A DNA stretch of 7,330 nucleotides, from NCBI GenBank assembly GCA_902462635.1, contig CABQCN010000066.1, positions 1-7,330 on the forward strand, in the 5' to 3' direction. Under the pieces are notes generated by a model that ran no database searches, was not told the origin of the DNA, and was given only the letters and a program-made list of their open reading frames with translations. The DNA is from an uncultured Oscillospiraceae bacterium. GTDB taxonomy: Bacteria > Bacillota > Clostridia > UBA1212 > UBA1255. Each line of letters begins with the position of its first letter. Positions within the stretch are counted from its first letter, which is position 1. The translations under genes were made by a program, and so were the position numbers. This document shows positions 1-5,978 of the stretch, in pieces.

Positions 1-2
1 AA

Positions 3-137
3 CTCATCCGCCAGGCAGCGGGTCTGGATTTGAAAAAAATTAAAGAAAAAATAGAATTATGCGAAGAACTGGATCTGTCGATTAAGAGCGGGCTGATCAA
101 AGACGCGACGGCGCTCGAACTTTTGACAGTCCGCTAA
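3..137 (+). CDS. holA: DNA polymerase III subunit delta, C-terminal fragment (5' truncated by window edge)
   Basis: Only the last 44 codons and the TAA stop lie in the window; the frame is open from base 3. The peptide is an amphipathic, Leu/Lys/Glu-rich helical segment with a central LDLSIKSGLIKD followed by ALELL. This matches how the helical C-terminal domain of delta subunits usually ends: a D-x-x-IKSG turn, then a last helix beginning LALE. Delta binds and opens the beta sliding clamp within the clamp-loader complex. The call rests on recalled family pattern over a short stretch, so a different protein with a similar helical tail is possible. McsB, the usual gene before clpC, was considered and does not fit. 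Twenty bases separate the stop from clpC, so the two genes are probably co-transcribed. Confidence 0.65.
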   Translation, partial: LIRQAAGLDLKKIKEKIELCEELDLSIKSGLIKDATALELLTVR

Positions 138-147
138 AACCATCTTT

Positions 148-153
148 AGGAGG
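148..153 (+). promoter_or_regulatory. Ribosome binding site of clpC
   Basis: A perfect AGGAGG lies 4 bases before the ATG at 158. It fixes the clpC start. The 20-base gap after the upstream stop holds this site and no promoter, CIRCE or CtsR-type heptamer repeat. Confidence 0.85.
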
Positions 154-157
154 AACT

Positions 158-2650
158 ATGCTGAAAGATTTTAATGAGATCAATTTCACGGATAAAGCAA
201 GCGAAGCGATCGTCATTGCGGAAGAAGAAGCGCGCAGCCTCGGCAGCAATGTCGTGGGTACGGAGCATTTGCTTCTCGGCCTGTGCACCGACACGATCGG
301 AATCGCGGGTATGGTACTGCAGCAGAACGATCTGCGCCCCGATCGGATCCGAACGTCCATTTTACGGCTGGTCAACCAATCCGCGGCGGTACGCGGCACG
401 TATACGGGCGAAATGTTTTATACCATTGCGTGCGAGCGCGTAATTAAAAGAAGCAAAGAAACTGCGCTGCACTACGGGCATGATACGGTGGGCACGGAAC
501 ATCTTCTCGTATCTATTTTCCGGGAAATCGACAGCATCGCAGTACGTGTGCTCATCGACATGAACGTGGAGCCGACGCAATTATTTAAAGATATCGTCGC
601 CATGCTGCAGACAGACGAATTTACCGCGGATTTGCAGAAACAGAAACGCGTAGCGGACGACGTCGCGCCGATGGAGCTTCTTGCCGTTGATTATATTAAA
701 AACGGCAGCGAAGAAATCCCGTTTCTCGTGAAATACGGCACGGATATGACGAAGATGGCGGCGGAAGGAAAATACGACAAGATCGTCGGCCGCGAGGAAG
801 AAATGAAACGCGTTTTAAAAATCCTCGGCAGAAAAACGAAAAACAATCCCTGTCTGGTAGGGGAACCCGGCGTCGGCAAAACGGCGATCGTAGAGGGGCT
901 GGCACAGCTGATTGCCGATGGAAAAGTTCCCGATCCGATCAAAAGCAAACGAATCATATCGGTCGATCTTTCCGGAATGGTTTCCGGCACAAAATACAGG
1001 GGAGAATTTGAAGAACGGTTTAAAAGAGTGATCGCAGAAGCAAAAGAAGATGGGGATATCGTACTGTTTTTTGACGAGCTGCATACCATCATCGGTACGG
1101 GCAACGCGGAGGGTTCCCTCGATGCCGCAAATATCTTGAAACCGGAACTCTCAAGGGGCTATATCAAGGTAATCGGTTCTACGACGCTGCGGGAATACCG
1201 GAAGTATATCGAAAAAGACCCTGCGCTCGAGCGCAGGTTCCAGCCGCTGCAGATTCAGGAGCCGGATGAAGAGGAAACGCTGAAAATTCTGCAGGGTATC
1301 AAGGGGATCTATGAAAAATATCATAACGTGATCATATCGGAGGACGCCATAAAAGCCGCGGTCCATTTATCGAAACGGTATATCAACGATCGTTTTCTTC
1401 CGGATAAAGCCATTGATTTAATCGATGAGGCATCGTCCGCCAAACGTTTTCTGAAAGACGTTCCTTCTTTTCGAGATACGGGAAGCGAGGAAGCAAAAAT
1501 TCTGGAACTGCGGGAGAAGCGCGATGAGGCGATGCTGCTTGGCGAGTTTGAAAAAGCCGCCGAATACAGGAAAGAAGAACTCGAACTGAAGAAAAATATG
1601 GAATTGCGCGGATCCGTGGACAGAAGATCCGCGCAGGACAGAAAGACCATTACGGAAAACGATATTTCTGAAGTCGTTTCCACCTGGACGGGAATCCCTC
1701 TGGCAAAATTAGATCTGGATGAAGCGAAACGCCTTTTAAATATCGAGAATATTCTCCATCAGCGGGTGATCGGCCAGGAGGAAGCGGTTGCTTCCGTTGC
1801 GAAAGCGATCCGGCGGGGCAGAACGGGGCTGAAAGATCCCAAGAAGCCGGTAGGTACTTTTATTTTTCTCGGCCCCACGGGCGTCGGGAAAACGGAAGTG
1901 TGCAGAGCGCTTGCGGAGGCGCTGTTCGGCGACGAGCATTCCCTGATCCGTTTCGACATGTCGGAATATATGGAAGCGCACAGCGTGTCGAAGCTGATCG
2001 GTTCCCCTCCGGGATACGTCGGATTCTCCGACGAGCCGATCCTGTCGCAAAAGGTACGGAACCAGCCGTATTCCGTAGTATTGTTCGATGAAATCGAAAA
2101 GGCCCATCCCGACATTTTCAATATCTTGCTCCAAATTCTGGACGAGGGCCAGATCACGGATGCGAAGGGCCGGCAGATCGATTTTAAGAATACGGTAATC
2201 ATCATGACCTCCAATGTCGGCGCGCGGAATATTACGGAGCCGAAAACGCTTGGCTTCCTGCAATATAACGAAGCGGAAAAATACGAGCGGATGAAAGCCA
2301 GCGTCAATGAAGAATTGAAACGGACGTTTAAACCGGAATTTTTGAACAGGATCGATGATATTCTCGTATTTAAACAACTCACAAAAGCAGAAATCCGGCA
2401 AATTACCGATATTCTCATCCGGCAGCTGCAGGAGCGTGCGGCGGCAAACGGAATCCGGCTTCAGATCGATGACGCCGCGGCAGATTATATCGCGGAAAAA
2501 GGGTACAGTCCGTTGTATGGGGCGCGTCCGATCAAACGGCTGCTGCAGAACGAAGTGGAAGATAAAGTCGCAGAACGGATGCTTTCTTCGAAAGAAAAAG
2601 AAATTCATATTTCCGCAAAAGATGGCGCGGTGGTGGTAATCGATGGCTAA
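158..2650 (+). CDS. clpC: ATP-dependent Clp protease ATP-binding subunit ClpC
   Basis: This 830-residue Hsp100 unfoldase should form a cytoplasmic hexamer that feeds substrates to ClpP. Two Clp_N repeats come first, each with GTEH (34-37 and 112-115). The Glu of each (E36, E114) matches the phosphoarginine-binding glutamates of Bacillus ClpC. AAA-1 has Walker A GEPGVGKT (235-242), pore loop KYRG (279-282), Walker B ending FFDE (304-307) and DPALERRF (354-361). A short middle domain with a UVR-like coiled coil (about 453-480) marks ClpC rather than ClpB. AAA-2 has Walker A GPTGVGKT (572-579), pore loop GYVG (619-622), Walker B LFDE (642-645), FLNRID (728-733) and sensor-2 GAR (788-790). LGF (698-700) sits where the ClpP-docking loop is expected, so ClpP partnership is likely. 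The linker between N-domain and AAA-1 (about 152-205) seems some 20 residues longer than in Bacillus ClpC. The gene is intact. ctsR, mcsA and mcsB are not upstream. Confidence 0.97.
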   Translation: MLKDFNEINFTDKASEAIVIAEEEARSLGSNVVGTEHLLLGLCTDTIGIAGMVLQQNDLRPDRIRTSILRLVNQSAAVRGTYTGEMFYTIACERVIKRSKETALHYGHDTVGTEHLLVSIFREIDSIAVRVLIDMNVEPTQLFKDIVAMLQTDEFTADLQKQKRVADDVAPMELLAVDYIKNGSEEIPFLVKYGTDMTKMAAEGKYDKIVGREEEMKRVLKILGRKTKNNPCLVGEPGVGKTAIVEGLAQLIADGKVPDPIKSKRIISVDLSGMVSGTKYRGEFEERFKRVIAEAKEDGDIVLFFDELHTIIGTGNAEGSLDAANILKPELSRGYIKVIGSTTLREYRKYIEKDPALERRFQPLQIQEPDEEETLKILQGIKGIYEKYHNVIISEDAIKAAVHLSKRYINDRFLPDKAIDLIDEASSAKRFLKDVPSFRDTGSEEAKILELREKRDEAMLLGEFEKAAEYRKEELELKKNMELRGSVDRRSAQDRKTITENDISEVVSTWTGIPLAKLDLDEAKRLLNIENILHQRVIGQEEAVASVAKAIRRGRTGLKDPKKPVGTFIFLGPTGVGKTEVCRALAEALFGDEHSLIRFDMSEYMEAHSVSKLIGSPPGYVGFSDEPILSQKVRNQPYSVVLFDEIEKAHPDIFNILLQILDEGQITDAKGRQIDFKNTVIIMTSNVGARNITEPKTLGFLQYNEAEKYERMKASVNEELKRTFKPEFLNRIDDILVFKQLTKAEIRQITDILIRQLQERAAANGIRLQIDDAAADYIAEKGYSPLYGARPIKRLLQNEVEDKVAERMLSSKEKEIHISAKDGAVVVIDG
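1220..1237. repeat. 18-bp perfect palindrome inside clpC
   Basis: CCTGCGCTC is followed directly by its reverse complement GAGCGCAGG, with no spacer. It coincides exactly with the six codons for P355-A-L-E-R-R360 in the conserved AAA-1 motif. That peptide can be encoded by a palindrome if the right synonymous codons are used, so protein constraint may explain it. Confidence 0.85.
1605..1635. repeat. GC-rich 10-bp inverted repeat inside clpC (potential mRNA hairpin)
   Basis: TGCGCGGATC (1605-1614) and its exact reverse complement GATCCGCGCA (1626-1635) are separated by 11 bases. The repeat covers codons for L483-Q493, just after the coiled-coil middle domain and before AAA-2. There is no T-run after it, so it is not an intrinsic terminator. 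Whether it has any role is unknown. Confidence 0.8.
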
Positions 2651-4049
2651 AGCGAAAACAGTTTTTTACTGTACGGAGTGCGGCTACGAATCGAGCGGCT
2701 GGCTGGGGAAGTGCCCCGGCTGCCAAAGCTGGAATACTTTTGTAGAAGAAAAAATACAGTCGGATAAAAAAACGGCAGGCGGTAATTCTTTTGGGTTTCA
2801 GAGCGTTCATATGCAGACGAAGGCTTCGTCCATCCGGGAGATCGCCGCAGAGGTCAACAGGCGTGACGCCACGGGGATCGGGGAATTGGACCGCGTTCTC
2901 GGCGGCGGGATCGTCAAAGGCTCGCTGATCCTGGCAGCGGGGGACCCTGGAATCGGAAAATCCACGATGATGCTGATGCTTTCGGGAAATATGGCGCAGA
3001 CGCGCAATGTGCTGTATGTTTCCGGCGAGGAATCCGCGCAGCAAATCAAAATGCGTGCGGACAGACTCCGCGTCGACGCCGAGCGGCTGTATATTTTTTC
3101 CGAGACGCTGCTTGGAAATATCGAAAAGGAAATAGAACGTATCCAGCCGGATTCTATCGTAATCGATTCCATACAGACCATTTATGACGATGAAATCGCT
3201 TCCGCTCCCGGCAGCGTCAGCCAAGTCCGGGAAGTCACGGGACGGCTGATGCGGATTGCCAAAAATATGAACATCTCCATCTTTATCATCGGTCACGTAA
3301 CCAAAGACGGGGGAATTGCAGGTCCGCGCGTATTGGAACACATGGTGGACACCGTTCTGTATTTCGAAGGGGAGCGCCATCAGGCGTACCGCATCCTGCG
3401 CTGCGTCAAAAACAGATTCGGCTCCACGAATGAGATCGGCGTGTTCGAAATGCGGGAGGACGGGCTTGCGGAAGTAAAAAATCCATCCGCTGCGATGCTG
3501 GAGGGCAGACCGGCGGACGCTGCAGGAACCGCAGTGGTTTGCACGCTGGAAGGAACGCGCCCGATGCTGCTCGAAGTACAGGCGCTCGTTTCCAATACGA
3601 CGCTTGCCAATCCGCGGAGAATGACCACCGGACTTGATTACAACCGCGTTTCGCTGCTTCTTGCAGTGCTTGAAAAACGGGCGGGCTATAAAATGTGCGA
3701 CTGCGACGCCTATGTCAATGTTATCGGCGGAATGCGCATTTACGAACCGGCCGCGGACGCGGCGATCGCGGCGGCGCTGATGTCGTCGTACCGAAATAAA
3801 ATGATCCCGCATGATACGGTGATCTTCGGAGAAGTCGGATTGACCGGTGAGATCAGAAGCGTCAGCCAGGCGGAAAAGCGCGTATCGGAGGCCTTTCGCA
3901 TGGGCTTCCGCAGATGCGTTGTCCCGAAGGGCAACGAAGAAAGCTTGCGGAAATTTCTTTCTGCCGGACCGTACGAAGGCTGCGGGGTAAACTACATATC
4001 CGGAATTCAGGAACTGAATCCGCTCTTCGGACAGCCTGCGGCCGAATGA
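2643..4049 (+). CDS. radA: DNA repair protein RadA (Sms), RecA-like ATPase with Lon-like C-terminal domain
   Basis: RadA is a hexameric DNA-dependent ATPase that drives branch migration and processing of recombination intermediates. The 468-residue product is full length for the family. It has an N-terminal C4 zinc finger (C10, C13, C24, C27 in the usual CTECGYES...WLGKCPGC setting) and a RecA-like core with Walker A GDPGIGKST (100-108) and Walker B IVIDS (172-176). The RadA-specific KNRFG is at 256-260. A Lon-protease-like domain spans about 290-460 and includes GEVGLTGEIR (396-405); in RadA this is a structural/DNA-binding domain, not a protease. The ATG overlaps the last 8 bases of clpC, and the preceding bases (GGTGGT) make only a poor ribosome site, so translational coupling to clpC is likely. 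The start is right because the zinc finger begins at residue 10, as is normal. clpC-radA is a common Bacillota gene pair. Confidence 0.97.
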   Translation: MAKAKTVFYCTECGYESSGWLGKCPGCQSWNTFVEEKIQSDKKTAGGNSFGFQSVHMQTKASSIREIAAEVNRRDATGIGELDRVLGGGIVKGSLILAAGDPGIGKSTMMLMLSGNMAQTRNVLYVSGEESAQQIKMRADRLRVDAERLYIFSETLLGNIEKEIERIQPDSIVIDSIQTIYDDEIASAPGSVSQVREVTGRLMRIAKNMNISIFIIGHVTKDGGIAGPRVLEHMVDTVLYFEGERHQAYRILRCVKNRFGSTNEIGVFEMREDGLAEVKNPSAAMLEGRPADAAGTAVVCTLEGTRPMLLEVQALVSNTTLANPRRMTTGLDYNRVSLLLAVLEKRAGYKMCDCDAYVNVIGGMRIYEPAADAAIAAALMSSYRNKMIPHDTVIFGEVGLTGEIRSVSQAEKRVSEAFRMGFRRCVVPKGNEESLRKFLSAGPYEGCGVNYISGIQELNPLFGQPAAE

Positions 4050-4053
4050 AACC

Positions 4054-4081
4054 TTGTTTAAAATATGAAGATTTTTATAAT
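4054..4081 (+). promoter_or_regulatory. Weak promoter candidate before the DJ-1 gene
   Basis: TTGTTT (4054-4059) and a perfect TATAAT (4076-4081) are 16 bases apart. The -35 matches the consensus at only 3 of 6 positions. Initiation about 7 bases downstream (near 4088) would leave a leader of only about 10 bases and cut off the main Shine-Dalgarno sequence at 4082-4089. It may be a chance AT-rich match, or a source of nearly leaderless mRNA. Confidence 0.25.
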
Positions 4082-4098
4082 GGAAAGGATCTGTAAGG

Positions 4099-4665
4099 AT
4101 GAAAATGTTGATGCTGATGTCAGATGGTTTTGAAGAAATCGAGGCGGCCGCGCCTGCCGACTTATTGAGAAGGGGCGGCGTTTCCGTAGAACTGTGCAGT
4201 ATTACGGGGGAAACCGTGCTGAACGGTTCCCGTGGGATCCGGTTCCTGTCGGATACCGTGCTGCCTGCGGAAATAGACGCGGAGTCAGCTTCCGCACTGG
4301 CGGAAACGTATGACGGCGTTATTTTACCGGGAGGTCAGCCGAACGCAGGCACATTGCGCGACGATAACCGCGTGATTCGGATCGTAAAAGCTTTTTCTGC
4401 GAAAGGGAAACTCACGGCGGCAATTTGCGCCGCTCCCTGCGTATTTGAAAAAGCCGGCATTTTGGAAGGCAAAAAAGCCACCTCTTATCCGGATTGCATC
4501 GATCCCGCTTCCTGCGCCGAATATACGCAGGACCGCGTGGTACGGGACGGAAGCGTCATCACGAGCCGCGGCGCCGGGACCGCTATTGATTTCGGACTGG
4601 AGATTCTGCGCGGCCTCGGGCTTTCTCAGCAGGCGGAGACGGTGCGCGCGCAGATCCTCTACTGA
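4099..4665 (+). CDS. DJ-1/PfpI (ThiJ/YajL) family protein
   Basis: The 188-residue protein has the class I glutamine-amidotransferase-like fold of the DJ-1 group. It opens with MK, a six-residue hydrophobic strand and DGFEEIEA. E15 there corresponds to DJ-1 Glu18, which polarises the nucleophile. The nucleophilic elbow AAICAAP (108-114) places the reactive cysteine at C110 (DJ-1 Cys106). ILPGGQPN lies at 75-82. The residue matching DJ-1 His126 appears to be Y130 (ATSYPD). DJ-1 proteins are linked to oxidative and carbonyl stress; a deglycase role is disputed, so no substrate is assigned. The ATG at 4099 is preceded by GGAAAGGA (4082-4089, 9-base spacing) and gives the usual family N-terminus. 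An ATG at 4105 with TAAGGA before it is an alternative. The gene may read through from radA. Its stop is one base from the convergent galK stop. Confidence 0.9.
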   Translation: MKMLMLMSDGFEEIEAAAPADLLRRGGVSVELCSITGETVLNGSRGIRFLSDTVLPAEIDAESASALAETYDGVILPGGQPNAGTLRDDNRVIRIVKAFSAKGKLTAAICAAPCVFEKAGILEGKKATSYPDCIDPASCAEYTQDRVVRDGSVITSRGAGTAIDFGLEILRGLGLSQQAETVRAQILY

Positions 4666-4699
4666 TTTATTTCTTTGAAATGAGTTCCCGCGCGCCGTC
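4638..4699. repeat. Interrupted inverted repeat spanning the convergent stop codons
   Basis: GACGGTGCGCG (4638-4648) can pair with CGCGCGCCGTC (4689-4699) over 11 positions, with one G-U wobble in the + strand RNA. The 40-base loop holds both stop codons. No T-tract follows on either side, so it is not a standard terminator. The arms are GC-rich and low in complexity, so chance is a real explanation. Confidence 0.4.
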
Positions 4700-5872
4700 G
4701 CCTGCGGTGCAAACGTAAAATTCCGGCGTGATGCCCGTTTTGGCGGTATATGCGCTGCCAACGGTATGGAGAAACGCATCGGCGCAGTCTTTCCGGACAA
4801 TGTTGACGGTACAGCCGCCGAATCCGGCACCTGTCATACGCGCGCCGATACAACCTTCCGTACGGGTCGCGATTTCAAACATAGCGTCCAGCGCAGGCCC
4901 GGTCACTTCATACAGGTCTCGGATCGATTCGTGCGCTTCGCATAATATTTTGCCAAAGGATAATAAATCGCCGTTTTCCAATGTGGAGACGGCTTTTTTG
5001 ACGCGGCCGTTTTCAAAAATTACGTGCCGGATCCTGTTCCTGATCTGATCGGAGCCAAGCGATGCTTCCGCCCGCAGATAATCCGCCTCGTCAAAATCGC
5101 AAAGGTTGGCGCGATTCTCGCCCAGGACCTGATTGATTCTGCGCAGGCCCTCGGCAACCTCTTCCCGGCGCCGGTTGTATGCGGAGGCGCCGAGCGCATG
5201 CTTTTGGCGCGTATTTGCCAGTATGAGCGTGTAATCTCCGAGATTCAGGGGGACATATTGATATTGTAACGACGCGCAGTCCAGTAAAATCGCATGATCT
5301 TTTTTTCCCATTGCGGAAGCAAATTGATCCATGATGCCGCAGTTTACGCCGCAAAACGTATGCTCGGCTTTTTGTCCGATCAATGCCATCCGTATCAGGT
5401 CAATACCCTTCTCCGCGGCATTCTCCGCGAGCGATGCGGCGGCGACCGCCGTAGTCAGTTCGATCGCGGCGGAAGAGGAAAGTCCGGAACCGAACGGAAT
5501 GTTGCCCGTAAACAAAAAATCCATTCCCCGGACACGATAGCCATCCTCCAGTAAGCCGTGAATCACGCCAGCCTGATAATTTCCCCACTTCAAAGATTTT
5601 CCCGCCTGCGTATTTTTGAGGTCAATCGTGTAAACGTCTGCGAGATCGTCCGCACGCAGATGGATAAAATCGCTGTCATTCAGCCGGACCGCCGCGGCGC
5701 AGGACAATGTCAGCGCGGCAGGAAATACCGAACCGCCGCAATAGTCGATGTGTTCGCCGATCAGGTTTACTCTTCCGGGAGCGGTGAAAATTCGTATTTC
5801 ATGATGCGATTCTCCATAATCCTTTACAAAAAGTTCTTTTAAATAAGACATATTTATACTGTTTCCGTCCAT
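4667..5872 (-). CDS. galK: Galactokinase
   Basis: This GHMP-family kinase phosphorylates galactose with ATP to galactose 1-phosphate, the first Leloir step. With the ATG at 5872 the product is 401 residues, normal for GalK. The galactokinase signature GRVNLIGEHIDYCGG is at 33-47 (R34, E40, H41, D43), with Ile and Cys where Thr and Asn are commonest. The ATP-binding loop PFGSGLSSSAA is at 126-136. GIMDQF holds the probable catalytic base D182. GHMP motif 3, MTGAGFGGC, is at 346-354. A longer reading from GTG at 5878 is possible, but the Shine-Dalgarno sequence is 7 bases from the ATG and only 1 from the GTG. A third in-frame ATG at 5851 has weaker support. No galT, galE, galactosidase or transporter is visible nearby. 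It diverges from carD. Confidence 0.95.
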   Translation of the reverse strand: MDGNSINMSYLKELFVKDYGESHHEIRIFTAPGRVNLIGEHIDYCGGSVFPAALTLSCAAAVRLNDSDFIHLRADDLADVYTIDLKNTQAGKSLKWGNYQAGVIHGLLEDGYRVRGMDFLFTGNIPFGSGLSSSAAIELTTAVAAASLAENAAEKGIDLIRMALIGQKAEHTFCGVNCGIMDQFASAMGKKDHAILLDCASLQYQYVPLNLGDYTLILANTRQKHALGASAYNRRREEVAEGLRRINQVLGENRANLCDFDEADYLRAEASLGSDQIRNRIRHVIFENGRVKKAVSTLENGDLLSFGKILCEAHESIRDLYEVTGPALDAMFEIATRTEGCIGARMTGAGFGGCTVNIVRKDCADAFLHTVGSAYTAKTGITPEFYVCTAGDGARELISKK

Positions 5873-5879
5873 GTCCACG

Positions 5880-5888
5880 CCTCTTTCC
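5880..5888 (-). promoter_or_regulatory. Ribosome binding site of galK, deciding the start
   Basis: Read on the minus strand this is GGAAAGAGG. Its end is 7 bases from the ATG at 5872 and 1 base from the in-frame GTG at 5878, which favours the ATG. Confidence 0.7.
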
Positions 5889-5890
5889 GC

Positions 5891-5919
5891 TTGTTTTTTA
5901 CAATGTATTAGTATATAAT
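5891..5919 (+). promoter_or_regulatory. Candidate sigma-A promoter of carD operon
   Basis: TTGTTT (5891-5896) and a perfect TATAAT (5914-5919) are 17 bases apart. Expected initiation is near 5926, giving a leader of about 53 bases before the carD ATG. The -35 is 3 of 6, the -10 is 6 of 6 and the spacing is ideal. It probably drives carD and the two membrane genes behind it. Confidence 0.6.
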
Positions 5920-5938
5920 AGAAATGATTTTAAGTACA
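5910..5938 (-). promoter_or_regulatory. Candidate promoter of galK, overlapping the carD promoter
   Basis: On the minus strand TGTACT (5938-5933, 3 of 6) and TATACT (5915-5910, 5 of 6) are 17 bases apart. Expected initiation is near 5903, about 31 bases before the galK ATG. Its -10 shares two bases with the carD -10. The weak -35 would fit an activator-dependent promoter, but no operator is evident. Confidence 0.4.
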
Positions 5939-5962
5939 GAACTTATTTTACTAATTGCTTTG

Positions 5963-5978
5963 AATAAGAGGTCTTATT
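5963..5978 (+). promoter_or_regulatory. carD ribosome binding site inside a short inverted repeat
   Basis: AAGAGG (5966-5971), 7 bases before the ATG at 5979, is the Shine-Dalgarno sequence. It lies in AATAAGA-GG-TCTTATT, a perfect 7-bp inverted repeat with a 2-base centre that ends at the base before the ATG. A feasible RNA form is a 5-bp stem with the ribosome site in a 6-base loop; as DNA it could be an operator half-site pair. A copy of CTTATT upstream (5942-5947) could pair with AATAAG instead. Confidence 0.6.

Noticed and set aside
3..137. Upstream fragment as McsB (arginine kinase), the usual clpC neighbour
   Set aside because: The peptide lacks McsB C-terminal features and instead has the IKSG...ALELL pattern of DNA polymerase III delta.
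138..157. Heat-shock operator (CIRCE or CtsR site) before clpC
   Set aside because: The gap is 20 bases and holds only the ribosome site; neither the CIRCE arms nor GGTCAAA-type repeats are present.
1736..2608. Minus-strand open frame of 290 codons opposite the clpC AAA-2 region
   Set aside because: Antisense to a highly conserved domain, low-complexity Arg/Phe-rich translation, no start signal.
2532..3812. Long minus-strand open frame (426 codons) opposite clpC end and radA
   Set aside because: It lies fully opposite well-supported clpC/radA coding sequence, and its translation is rich in Arg/His/Phe with no recognisable domain. It is a shadow of the + strand genes.
5406..5428. Short direct repeat TTCTCCGCG in galK
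   Set aside because: It encodes a local similarity (E-N-A-A-E-K) in an alanine/glutamate-rich helix and does not extend beyond nine bases.
5872..5878. GTG at 5878 as galK start
   Set aside because: The Shine-Dalgarno sequence would be only 1 base from the GTG but is 7 bases from the in-frame ATG at 5872; the extra two residues add nothing conserved.
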